A stretch of DNA of 64,000 nt from Paramecium tetraurelia (taxonomy: Eukaryota > Ciliophora > Oligohymenophorea > Peniculida > Parameciidae), in assembly GCF_000165425.1 (NCBI RefSeq), contig NW_001798979.1:62001-126000 (forward strand), given 5' to 3'. Made by a program: the position numbers and the translations under genes. Each line of letters starts with the position of its first letter. The first letter of the stretch is position 1. Below the pieces are notes generated by a model. It saw nothing but the letters and a program-made list of their open reading frames with translations, was not told where the DNA came from and did no database searches. Shown one piece after another: positions 37,945 to 48,478 of the stretch.

Positions 37945-39344
37945 TCATTTTGGAGCTTGTTTAATTAATTCATTTAATGGAATGTTTTTCTTATTAAGTA
38001 TCATTTATAAGACTCCTTCTTTGTTCCTATTATTGAAGAAGGGTAACTGGAGAGCTTATTCAGCAGTCATTCTAGTTTTAGAACTCTTGTCTAAGACTTT
38101 CTCAATGAATTCTTGGAACTGTTTTGAGAATTTATTTGGCAATCGTGGTGCGTCATTTGCAGTAATTGAATACATGGCTTTCAATGGAGGCACTCGTAAA
38201 TAAGGTGGTTCCCCTTGAGCCAATTCTATTGCAATGATCCCCACACTCCAGATATCTACCTTTTCATCGTAATCCTATTTCAATATCAATTCAGGTGACA
38301 TCCAAGCAGGTGTACCTACAACAGACTTTCGATGTTGTCTTTCTGCTGTCAATTGAGTTGCGAATCCAAAGTCAGCAATCTTGATTTCCCCCTTCTTATT
38401 CATCAGAATGTTGTCACTCTTCAAATCTCTATGGATCTTTTTCTTTTAGTGCATGTAATTGAGACCTGATAGAATCTCCCCGCAAATGTAAGCAATTTCA
38501 GGTTCCTTCATGGATTTAAAGTTCTAATATATTATTTCTGTCAAACATCCACCATCCAAATATTCTACAACCATGAATAAACATGATTGATAGATGTAGG
38601 AGTCATAATACTTGACAATGTTTTGATTTGCACACATTTTCATCAATGCTATTTCCACCTTGATTCTCTGCATATCATTGCCTATTTTCATCACTCTCAC
38701 TGCCACTTCGTCATTTGTATTCCTATGTATGGCCTTATAGACTTTACACATCGCTCCCTTCCCCAATTGCTCTGTGAATTTATACAATATAGATGGATCT
38801 TGCTCTATGAATTTGATGTCCATCACTTGTTTAATGAATTCATCGTTTGTTGGCAAGGTCAGTTTAGTTTGTCTGTAGACGCCTTCTTCGTAATTTGAAA
38901 TGATTTGGATCATAACCTAAGGGTTTTGCTCGATATCAGCCTTCTGGAGATCAGCTTTTTGGAGTTTTTCAATCCACTCAGGTGGGAGACCCTTGAGACC
39001 TAATTGTGCAGTGGGATCTATTTCAATATGGATTTTGTGTTGCAAATTAAAAGGTGCACTCATTATAGGTTCATTGATCAAATCAAGAATTGCCTCTGGA
39101 AGTTCTGATGGTTAGACTGAAGCAGGCAGATTCTTTGTCTCCACAGTCTTGTTTTGATCTGAAATTAATTATGTGCGATTCAACCTATTTCAAGTTTGAG
39201 ACCGTTCAAATCCGCCCATTCTTTTGGAACCCCCAACAATTTCCCAGTTTTGGGATCTCTTGTGATTTGAATGTGACTTTAGAAATTCGAAATTTGACCA
39301 TCAGGTGCATTATGATTTTTCTCTTTAGAACTCTTTTATCCCAT
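37945..39344 (-). CDS. PAK/STE20-like kinase with p21-binding regions; beta-3 Lys replaced by Arg
   Basis: 457 residues, one 26-nt intron (39159-39184), ATG 39342-39344 and TGA 37945-37947. The N-terminus has two p21-binding-like units: [19 protein letters not shown] (~27-45) and [16 protein letters not shown] followed by GLKGLPPEW. These match the CRIB/PBD that binds Rac/Cdc42 GTPases. The kinase domain has [12 protein letters not shown] (third Gly of the loop is Cys), EVAVRVMK where the ATP-anchoring Lys should be (Arg instead), intact HRD ([12 protein letters not shown]), DFG (IADFGFAT) and GTPAWMSPE. Either it is weakly active, it uses the nearby Lys, or it is a pseudokinase. It reads as a Rho-GTPase effector. 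Confidence 0.85.
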
Positions 39345-39441
39345 AATTCTCTGTAAATATGTAAAAATATAATTTTCATGCAATCATAATAATTTTGATA
39401 AATAATAAAATTTGATCAACTAAACAAAGTTTCACCAAAAT

Positions 39442-39720
39442 ATGCTAAGTAGAAACTATGCCATTTAATTGAATTGCCTTACACTTCGTCAAGTTTATAT
39501 TAGCCAAGCTTAAACCTCATCTTTTGTATTAGGAAATGCTTATTTGAAATCAGGAAAACATATAAATATATTTGAAACTCTTTATTTATTCGAGTTCTTT
39601 TAACTGAAATTCCTCAATTTAGAATTACATTCATAATCCTAGAGTTCGCTTAAAATCCATAATACTTATTCTACAAATTAAGCTCCCATCTATTTTAAGG
39701 GCTTGACACAATTATTGTGA
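39442..39720 (+). CDS. small protein, 92 residues, possibly mitochondrial
   Basis: An intronless frame starting MLSRNYAIQLNCLTLRQVY and ending on TGA 39718-39720. The N-terminus lacks acidic residues and is rich in Arg, Ser and Leu, like a mitochondrial presequence. The body contains SFVLGNAYLKSGKHINIFET. The composition is gene-like and differs from the flanking AT-rich DNA. I do not recognise the family. A 25-nt intron right at the end could alter the last residues. It sits 97 bp from the PAK-like gene, in the opposite direction. Confidence 0.5.
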
Positions 39721-40271
39721 GGTTAACCATTAATCATTTAGACTAGTATCTAGATGAATTAATTTCGTTAACCTAATTTTAAATTATCCAAGTAATTAAA
39801 CTTATTAATAAGAAGCTTTTAAAGTTTTTTATCTGATTGCTTTTCACACAAATTAGATGATGCCTTTTAATAATATTTGATCTTGAATTTTAATCAATAA
39901 ATAAAGAGAGTTCAATCGCAGTTTTTTTGTGTGTGTGTGTGTGCTAGTTGAAATGTGATTTGAAAGTACAATAATAATTGTTAAAATAGGATCACTAATT
40001 TTGGTCATATTGATAAAAAAGGACTTAAATAAATAGCATAAGATATATAAAGACTTTAATATCTTGTGTTATAGATAAGATAATTAATACTGATTAAAAT
40101 AGTGTAAATGAATCTTAATGATAAAAGCATGAAAAAACTATATTCTAGTTGTAAATTTAATTCAGAATTATCAAAAGAACATTTATTCCTTTTTAGAATT
40201 ACATATATCATCTATTATAAGAATTTCATAATATCAAATATTTCTATAGAAATTATTAAATACATAGATGA
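39721..40271. other. AT-rich intergenic stretch with a short GT repeat
   Basis: About 550 bp without a convincing gene. It contains a T-run followed by a (GT)7 microsatellite at 39929-39943, otherwise only AT-rich sequence. One TGA-free frame continues after the small gene for 70 codons but lacks gene-like composition. Confidence 0.55.
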
Positions 40272-42071
40272 ATGATTATTATTATGTCTAAATTTTATTT
40301 TTCAATATTAAAAAATATTGAGTCACAATTTAAAATCAATCTCAGTCAAATCAATCAATATTTAAATTCATCTAACTTAGATGGATATCAAAAATACAAG
40401 AATGCAACGCACTTATGCATTGGTGACATCCAAGACACAATTAATAATAAATCCTAACTTTAATTTGAGGTTGTATAGCACATTTTGATTATTTCCAAAC
40501 TCAAACCTAATTTACCCTATTAATCCATGATATTAGATGTTATTGCTCATGCAGCTAAACTATCCTAACAAGAGATTGTTCAGGAAATCATCCAAAATTA
40601 TCAATTTAATTAAGAGGGATAAATGCAATTGCTTGACGTCCTAAGTAATAGCAACTACAATATACAAAAGTTATTACTTGATAACTTGGGTTCAATTCAA
40701 AACTTGAGGGATGTTGAAGATGCAAATTAAATTTTTAAAATACTTGCAAATCTGATGAAGGTCAATAGATCAAACTCATTGACAGAAGAGAGTGTAGCCA
40801 ATTTTTCAGATCTCCAATATGATTTTTGGTTGAAGAATACTGAGAATGGCGAAGGTTAAACACGGAAAGAGGATGCACATTTAATTTAGATAATGATAAG
40901 AGTCTTAAAGGACAAGGTGGAATGGTTAATCAAAAAAGGATAGAAAGTATCATCAACTACACTCATTCAGTACATTTAGTAATTTAGATAGACCACTGAA
41001 ATATCCTTTGATGACATAAGGAATTAAAATTATTCAAAGAAAGAAGAAATGATACTCTTCAATATCCTCAGAACCTAAGAACAATTTGACATCATCAAAG
41101 CTATTAACTACATCAAATAGAATCACTCCTCATACAACCTGCAATACGTCTATAAATTCTTGAATAATCAACAAACCGTAGACTTAGACCTTCTCTAAGT
41201 GGTTGAAGGGAGCATTCAGAATGAACGTGTAAGAATATAAAATCTACTGTAATTCTACTCAACAATACCAATTGAGCCATCTTGGAAAATTGCTTAGATT
41301 TTAAGAAACATTTTACTTAAGGATTGGGACAATATGACGATCTCTCAATAATTGACAATTGTAGGGCAATTATTTAGAATAGAGAGATTGATATAGAAAC
41401 CTTAACCAATTGGTAAATTCTTCATTCTTGATTCCATTTTGATAAGCAAAATAGAACAAATGATTTTGCAACTCAGATTTCAAGATCTCAGCCAAGTAGA
41501 CAGACTCAAAGTCTACTTTCTAATGAATTCGTACTTTGGCAAAGATTTATTATCCAGTAATTAAGACTTAAGTAATCTTAGGCTATTTCAATACTCAATA
41601 TGCTCTTTACATCTAGGCGTACTTGAGAAATCAATTTCAAACTCAACCTCGAATTCAGAGTAAATTACAGAAGTAGGTGGAAGAGAGTCTAGTGAAAAAT
41701 AGAGTTTTTTATGAGAGAGAGCCCCTGGTAGAGAATTGTTTTGCTGTTGATTTTAAATTGAAGAACACTATAATCGAAGTGAATGGTCCACACCATTATT
41801 GTTCGATCGTAGGAGATACATTGCCTAATGATGCTGTCTAACATTTAAGCACCAATCAAGCAATGTATGAAACATTAAAAACCAGTCTAAAAGTACTAAG
41901 TCATTCTTATAATAATAGACGAGACTATTACAGTAGAAGGGGTATAGGGTGATAAATATCCCTTACTTTAAATGGAATGGGTGGTGCATTAGCAATAAAT
42001 AGGATAAGATATTGAATGATATGTTGGAGGGCATATCGTTGAAGGATAGCGAGTTGTTGAGTAAAATTTGA
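40272..42071 (+). CDS. RAP-domain protein, probably mitochondrial RNA-binding
   Basis: 582 residues (570s if the in-frame ATG at 40284, MSKFYFSILKNI, is used; that start looks like a mitochondrial targeting sequence). The body is helical, consistent with a repeat-type RNA-binding array. The C-terminus is a RAP domain: NCFAVDFKLKNTIIEVNGPH, then LLQQKGYRVINIPYFKWN, which resembles restriction-like nuclease folds. Introns of 25 nt (near 41560) and 26 nt (near 41900) are needed. Only with the second does the GYRVINIPYFKW block join in frame. RAP proteins act mostly in organellar rRNA or mRNA processing, and that is inferred here. Confidence 0.85.
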
Positions 42072-42105
42072 GTTATTTTTATATATTTATTAAAATTGTA
42101 AAGAA

Positions 42106-42330
42106 ATGTGCGATGCAATAAATGAAAAGGATGAGAGGTATAAATACGCTTCGGAATTGATGGACAAGGACGGATGCAAACAAGTGAATTTGGAATTGAC
42201 TCAATGTCTGAAACAATACAAGAAGGATTGGAGAATGTGTAAGGTAGAGTCTATGTGAGTCTATTGATAGGATCAAACTGCAAATCTATAGAAGTGTCTC
42301 ATTGAGCAAAAGAACCAGAGACCCAAATGA
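42106..42330 (+). CDS. COA4: COA4-like twin-CX9C mitochondrial intermembrane-space protein
   Basis: 65 residues after removal of a 27-nt intron that contains TGA. The coiled helix hairpin has two exact CX9C motifs: C-KQVNLELTQ-C and C-KDQTANLQK-C. Between them lies the COA4-type block LKQYKKDWRM, and the protein ends in a short charged tail (IEQKNQRPK). The second motif forms only across the intron junction, which supports the splice. Twin-CX9C proteins are imported and oxidised by the Mia40 relay. COA4 assists cytochrome c oxidase assembly. It follows the RAP gene by 34 bp on the same strand, pairing two mitochondrial genes. Confidence 0.85.
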
Positions 42331-42391
42331 CTTGACATATTTTTAACAACAATTAATATTTAATAATATGATTTTATACTAGTACTTATGA

Positions 42392-45300
42392 TCAGTGGTT
42401 GATTAGTTTCTATATTCTGCGAATCTTAGAGACTACAAAACATTTAATGGAATAAGGAGAGACAAACAGTCTTTTGCGTTTGTTACTACTGCCACTTGCT
42501 TAAAAGCTTTGTTATCTAAGGATGACTCGATCATAATTGTTATGTGGATAGTAGATCATATAGCTTTTCATTTTTTCAAATTTGTTGAAAATGACATCAT
42601 TTATGAAATATCCTTGATTCTAAAATTTCATGTACAATTACATCTGGAGAAGTAATAGCTTAGAATTACGATTGCAAGGCCAAATTGCTTTACTTAGTTC
42701 CAGTTCTTTGACTCTTTTATTTGAACTTATTCTCATCAGATTGAGTATTGGCACTGTTTGTCTTTTTGCCATTATCCTTAGTTTGACTAGACAATCTCAA
42801 GGATTTGTTTTATCTAGAATTGGAAGATGGATAATTTGAGATATCCTTCGAATATGAATTCGTATATGTATGAGATCTATTGGTTGGTTATCTTAGAGAT
42901 TGTTTCAAATTACCATATGAGAATTGTTGAATGAAATCCTATCGAATAATCTCCTACTTATTAGCAGTCTAAGATGCAATTTCCTTTTGAAACTGGAATG
43001 TCAATTTATTAGGACCAATCCTATTGGCTGTCTAAATAAATGGTTATTTTTAGTTTATTAAATCGTTTTTCTATCCTTCTTGCAATTACTATAGGATTTC
43101 TTTTTCATCCTTGTCTAAAGTCGAGTAATTTTGACTCTAAGGATTCCCAACGAAACCGGCAGTACGATGAGATGTTTTATGTGAGTTTTGACGACCTCGT
43201 TTAATTGAAGAATCCAATATGGGTGGCTATATAGCTTCCTACTATTCTTGTTCATAGTTCAATTATTCCAAACTATCCACATTTACATTACTATTGGAAA
43301 CCTGTTAATCCTGACTTGCCTTTTGATACGCCATCGAATTACTTACATAACTTACGGAATATGTTTAATCTAATTACATCTAGAGACATACTTTCAGAAT
43401 AAGGTAACTGAGATGCTTCAGGAAGGTCCTCTGACATAATGTCCTGACTTTACTTATTAATCACCTATTTAGCTTTGTCTTGATTTTACACAAGATTTTT
43501 CAAAGTTAAGTATTTATTGCTTTTTCTTGTAAAAGTTCGACGGACCTATTTAATACTATATAAATGTTTCTCAATAACATTTTGTCTTTATGGGAAATAC
43601 TGGATGTGATTGCACTCTAGAATATAATGGCCTTTAATTTTGCAATAGTAACAATCAAACAAATGCTGATTGTAGCATGAATTGTCTTTCATCATACAAA
43701 ATAGTTCATTGTCTTAAGGGAAATTCGAAATGGTCTCCAAGAATTCTGATCGCTTAAGCTTCATGAGAGTTGTGACTCCACAACTGAATATGCTGATGTT
43801 TGAGGGGACTCCAGAAATAAAAGAGTACTATCCAAACGCCTATCCTTCCTTTAACCGAGTGACTGATCTTTTATTGTTGGCAAGCGAGGATCCTTAGAAT
43901 TGCACCTTTACTTCTCCTTTGAGAATGTAATACAATCCCAAATCTTCGCTTTAGTGTTCCTAATCATATTGCAATTATTGTACTATAATGATATTGTCCT
44001 CAGGATTGAATGTCACTTATTCAATAGCATACAGCAATTGCTATTTGAATTGAGATGAGAACCTGGTCATCAATTCAATTTTATCAATCATACTGGTTCT
44101 CAAGGATATTTCGATTTCATCTTACAATGCAGGACTCAACTTTTTTGTTAATTGATCCTTCGATCTCCCTAGATCTTCCTAATTAGTATTTTATATATCG
44201 TATTGTTTACATCGATTCTAAAATCTAAATAGGAGTAGCATCTCCTCAATAAATCTTAATTTCTGCATTTCTCCTTAAACTATTCCACAAATCCTTTCAA
44301 CAATTTTTGCTTTTCCTCCTGAATCTCAATTCCTGGTTTGATCCACACAAACAACAGTATGAGTGTGTATACATAACACAAGTAAGAGATCAACATGAAC
44401 ACTGAAATTATTAATGAATTTTATTCAGTAATCTCCATGGCTCAAATTACTTTATGATTTAATACATATATTTGAGGTTTAAGTGATCAACGAAATTGAA
44501 TACGCTATATAAAATCTTAGTGAGTATTCCTCCTCGCTAAACACTCTTAATACACTAATAAAAATACTTTTCAAAAAACAAGTGCACATCACAACTATTG
44601 CAATCCATAATTGGACAGTAAATAATATATAATGAGTCGATCTGTAAATATTTTCAAAAACCTCCAAGGTTCTAATCAAATCTGAAATAACCAACAACAA
44701 AATCAATGTCATCAAAGTCATTTCATTATTAAACTTAAAAAGCAAGATAGCCGCACTAGAAATAGTCCGAAATGAGTCCAAATATATTCTACTCTAATCC
44801 TTGAAATTAGTAATCAACTTCCCTCGCAGCAATTTGTAAGGGCCTCTTTGAAAATACAAATCCTACAAGAGTGTCCAAAACTTAACACCAAAGGCCACTT
44901 ACCAAATGATCTCAGGTCCATCAAAAACAATTGTAATAGGTATAAATATTATGGTTAGTAAATTGGAGATAATTACAGAGATAAACACATACATTGTAAA
45001 ATAATAATATCTCAATGGAGAAACTTAAATTATTAAAATAGAGTACCATCGTCTTATTCTTATGTTACGAGGGGATCATTATATTTCGAATAATGAATAG
45101 AATTCAATAACTTTTATTTTATCTAATTTACTATGATCTTCACTCTCCCTTAATCAATCATCAGCTTCTTCTTGTAATCTGAAAGCAATTGCGATTAGAA
45201 TCCAAACGAAGAAGATATAAGCGAACTATCGTTGTGGATTATAACTAATTTCTTTGACTCCGATTTTTAATGATACTTATCAGAACTCTTATGCGATGCA

Positions 45301-45650
45301 ATATTTGTTATCGTTGGGACCTTGTAATCTTCGCTACTCTAAATGTCAATTGGTTGTTAGGGACAAGTCTACAGAAAGACTGGCTTCAAATAACAAATCT
45401 GAGACAAAGAGGAGTGTTCTTCCTCTTCCTGTATTGATTCGCTGTTCTTATATTGTAAAGTCTAGCTAATCCTATGCGACGGATTATAATCAACAACTTC
45501 TTGGTCTTTGACTTATTTTAGTAACTATTTTCTAATTAACATTTAATAAAATTAGTTTCCTGTGCAATTGATTAGGTCTAAACAACGCTCTTCAAAATTA
45601 TATACTTCCAAATCATAATCAGACACAGAATATGAATAAGGAAATCTCAT
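42392..45650 (-). CDS. K+ channel-like protein with cyclic-nucleotide-binding region but no GYG filter
   Basis: 1042 residues and a paralogue of the channel at 18357-21492. Five introns (23, 25, 32, 28 and 22 nt) give a single frame from ATG 45648-45650 to TGA 42392-42394. It has a polar N-terminus, S1-S5 segments (LLTIIFIPITIVF; MTLMTLILLLVISDL; YILFTVQLWIAIVVM), then a pore region reading FYIAYSISLITQTSNISM where the sister gene has TIGYGDN, then S6 (SVFMLISYLCYVYTLILLFV), a linker, and a well-kept cyclic-nucleotide-binding fold (YYILKGEVKVQF ... GQAFGQYSFISG). A Cys/His cluster and a Ser/Gln-rich tail follow. It may be a non-conducting or altered-selectivity subunit. The true start may be the internal Met near 45551. 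Confidence 0.85.
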
Positions 45651-46360
45651 GTTTTAAAGATCATTACAATTAGAAAACCCTCGATTCTTAGAGAACTAGA
45701 CTTTATGATAAACAAAATAAAGACCATCAACAGATACTAAAGAATTAAGAAAAACTTTAATTTTTAAACTCATTTTTGGGTAAATGATCAACTTTCCAAA
45801 AGCAATATTTAACAATATACTTTATTTACTCAATTAATTATAATCTACTAAATTAACATTCTGTATAAATAACTCCTAAATATCAAATAAAATTACCATT
45901 AAATTCAATAATTGATGAATAAAATTCTTAATCAAATAACAATTAATTCTAACCTATGATTAGGGAAAAACTTTAAAAAATCTATTCTAAATTAATTAAA
46001 AAATCCCTCTTAGAGAACAGATTTTTTAATTTTAACATTACACTTTTTATTAACATAAGATTAATTGAATTTAGTATAATTTAGATCTCAACCAATCCAA
46101 CTTAATGGTTAATATGAATAAATCAAAATAACGTAAGGTTTTATCTCAAAATCTTAAGATAAATATTAAATTATATTAAAAATATAGATATTGATTGGAT
46201 CATTCAACTTCCAATAGACTTCAAAATTACACAAAATAGAAACTAATAAATAAATAATAAGAAATCATTGATTAATATTGAAATCAAAGATAATTTAATC
46301 TTTAAATAAAATCACACCAAAAAATTTTCAATGTCTTGCATTAACATCTACTCTGATTGA
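45632..46360 (+). CDS. probable spliced gene of unknown function, exons partly unresolved
   Basis: From ATG 45632 the plus strand reads MNKEISCFKDHYNQKTL..., a gene-like peptide, to a GTAAA...AAAAG intron of 23 nt near 45780. Further gene-like blocks follow in shifted frames (LPLNSIIDEQNSQSNN, MIREKLQKIYSKLIKK, NIDIDWIIQLPIDFKITQ), ending on TGA 46358-46360. I could not join all frames with certainty. The 5' end overlaps the annotated channel start by 19 bp, and the 3' end overlaps the opposite gene by ~49 bp. Either the channel starts further in or the transcripts overlap. No domain is recognised. Confidence 0.45.
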
Positions 46361-48189
46361 TACAGCTTCCTCTTTTTTAATATTACTACCTCCTCATCAC
46401 TGTTAAATTCAGATGTTGGAAAATTTTTAAAACATTTTTAACTTTTGAATTCTTTCACATCGATATCCTTCAACCTCTCAACTCTTATTTTCTTTTTAAT
46501 CTTAATATTCTTTGTTCCTGGAGGTCTACCAAGTTTTCTCCGTAGAGAGGATTCACTTACTACTTTTGATTTAATGTGATTAATTTTCTCCAATAATGAA
46601 TTCTTAAGATTCTCAACATCAAACTTCACACTCACTTCCTTATTTTAAAATGATATAAGATTTCTTAGTAATTTGGAAATCTTTTGATATTGCCCTAAAT
46701 AATTAGTAATCTACTCCTTAGGATATTGTAAGTATGCTTGAATATTGGATTTTGTGTCTTCTTCACTAATTCTCTTTTCAACATCATGTTTGATAATAGA
46801 TTGGTTATCTTCTATTATTTCCAACATCTAAATCACAGTTTCCCATTAATCAAAATCCTACTTTTATAATTACTAATTATAGAAGGTTCTTGAATAGTCT
46901 TTCGATTAGGCTAAGGTTTAAAAATTATAATGGACTGAGGATAAAAAGAGAAGAAAAGTCTAATTTTCTTAGCATTCTATAACGAATTCTTTGGTAATAT
47001 TTAATATATTAAGACTGTTTGGATCTTTGAGATTGAGGTAAGATATTATGGGAGGAAATGGAAATCTATTTTTTATCATTTCACTTAATACTTTATTTAT
47101 AGTCAATAAAGATTCTACTAATTGTTACGAGTTGAGTTCTTTCCTCTCATGGGTTTTGTAAAAGTATTTTTTTATAAATTACGGAATTCCTATCTTATCA
47201 GATGTAATAAATGGTTGTTCAGCACTGTCACAAAATGAAATGATCTTGTTGAGAGTCTAATAAAATTGGTCAGCATAATCAATTTGCAGATGAAACTTTT
47301 TCAAATCAGAATGCAATTCCTTGAATTATTGTTTTTCAATCACATCCTTCAATTCATTAATTAAATAATGTTTCTATTAATAAATCAGATCCAGATTCTG
47401 TTAGAACAAAGTAAAATTATTCTCTTTCAACACATCCTCGTATTCTATAAACACCTTATCCCGATAGTTTTGCATTTCAGTTAACTTAAGTGTATCATTG
47501 TTGATTAATTGATCGACATTTAAGAGATAATTCAATTGGGATAGTTGCCTCTTCGAATAAAGTTCCTTGAATATTTCTTTGAAGATTGAAAACTCTAAGC
47601 AGAACAATTGTTATTTGCTATTCATGTACAATCTTGTGCAAAGCAACAAAGACGTCAGGGGAATATTATGTCTTATTGCCATGCCAATAACGATGATCTA
47701 GGCTTTAAAGTAGATGTAATATCTGTAGTCCTCTGTGATATAATTTATTTTTGGGGTTTTTTAAATCAAATTTTAAACATACTCCAAAATGACCTTATGA
47801 TTGAAGTTGTTCATTTTGCTAGCATCGTACATTTTATAGTAGAAGTTGAAGAAGGAGTTAGACTTAAGTATTTCATCATCTAATTATACATTATGCAATT
47901 AAAAGAGCTCAAGTTATTTAATTATAATTTCTTATTCTGTCATTTCTAAAGGGTCTGATTGCTATTATTAAGCATCATGAATTTTCAATAGATGTTTAAG
48001 CAATTATTCGTTCTTTTTGATGCGAACAATTCGTCTGGTGTCTGAAAAATTCAAAAAATTGAGAATCTTTGGAAAGATGATGTTTTTAAGTGTGATGTAG
48101 TTGAGGATGGTCATAATTTTTGAATCTCTCTATTTAAATGTTGACTAATCAGAGTTACTTCCAATTTGATTACTTTCAATTGAAATCAT
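46312..48189 (-). CDS. unknown 625-residue helical protein with basic C-terminal motif
   Basis: An intronless frame of 625 codons, unusually long for this window, from ATG 48187-48189 to TGA 46312-46314. It is almost entirely alpha-helical with alternating hydrophobic and charged residues (LNYITLKNIIFPKILNFL, LRNLISFQNKEVSVKF). Near the end is an AT-hook-like basic motif (RRKLGRPPGTKNIKIKKK), which suggests nuclear or DNA contact, followed by an acidic patch. No catalytic or membrane signature. I cannot assign a family. A chromatin-associated or scaffold role is only a possibility based on the GRPPG motif. Confidence 0.8.
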
Positions 48190-48478
48190 ATACTTTTAAT
48201 AAAAGTTTGTTCAAGCAATAAATGGAACTCAATAAATCATTCTAAAATTAATCACACTAAAAATAAAAATGAAAATAATTAGCAATAATTGAGAACTCCA
48301 TAGTTTGAGACCTACTAATTCATGAGAAAGTATGTGTTGCTATTCATAATAAAATAGCCGATTTGTTATTAATTACTTATTATATGTATGATGCAAAATA
48401 AAGAAATTATTCAATAATGTAATCGGGAAATGAAATTTTTATGTTTTTCATTAATAAAAATAACCCTTGAAATTTTAC

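Noticed and set aside
38587..38898. Plus-strand 103-codon frame
   Set aside because: It is the exact complement of the PAK-like kinase domain. The His/Cys richness comes from antisense of common codons.
39929..39943. (GT)n microsatellite as a regulatory element
   Set aside because: It is short, stands alone in an AT-rich gap and has no link to a gene signal. Recorded only as a repeat.
42392..43437. A separate 331-residue Gln/Ser-rich gene starting MSEDLPEASQ
   Set aside because: The frame is open upstream without TGA into the nucleotide-binding region of the channel, and the corrected length works for a single 1042-codon gene.
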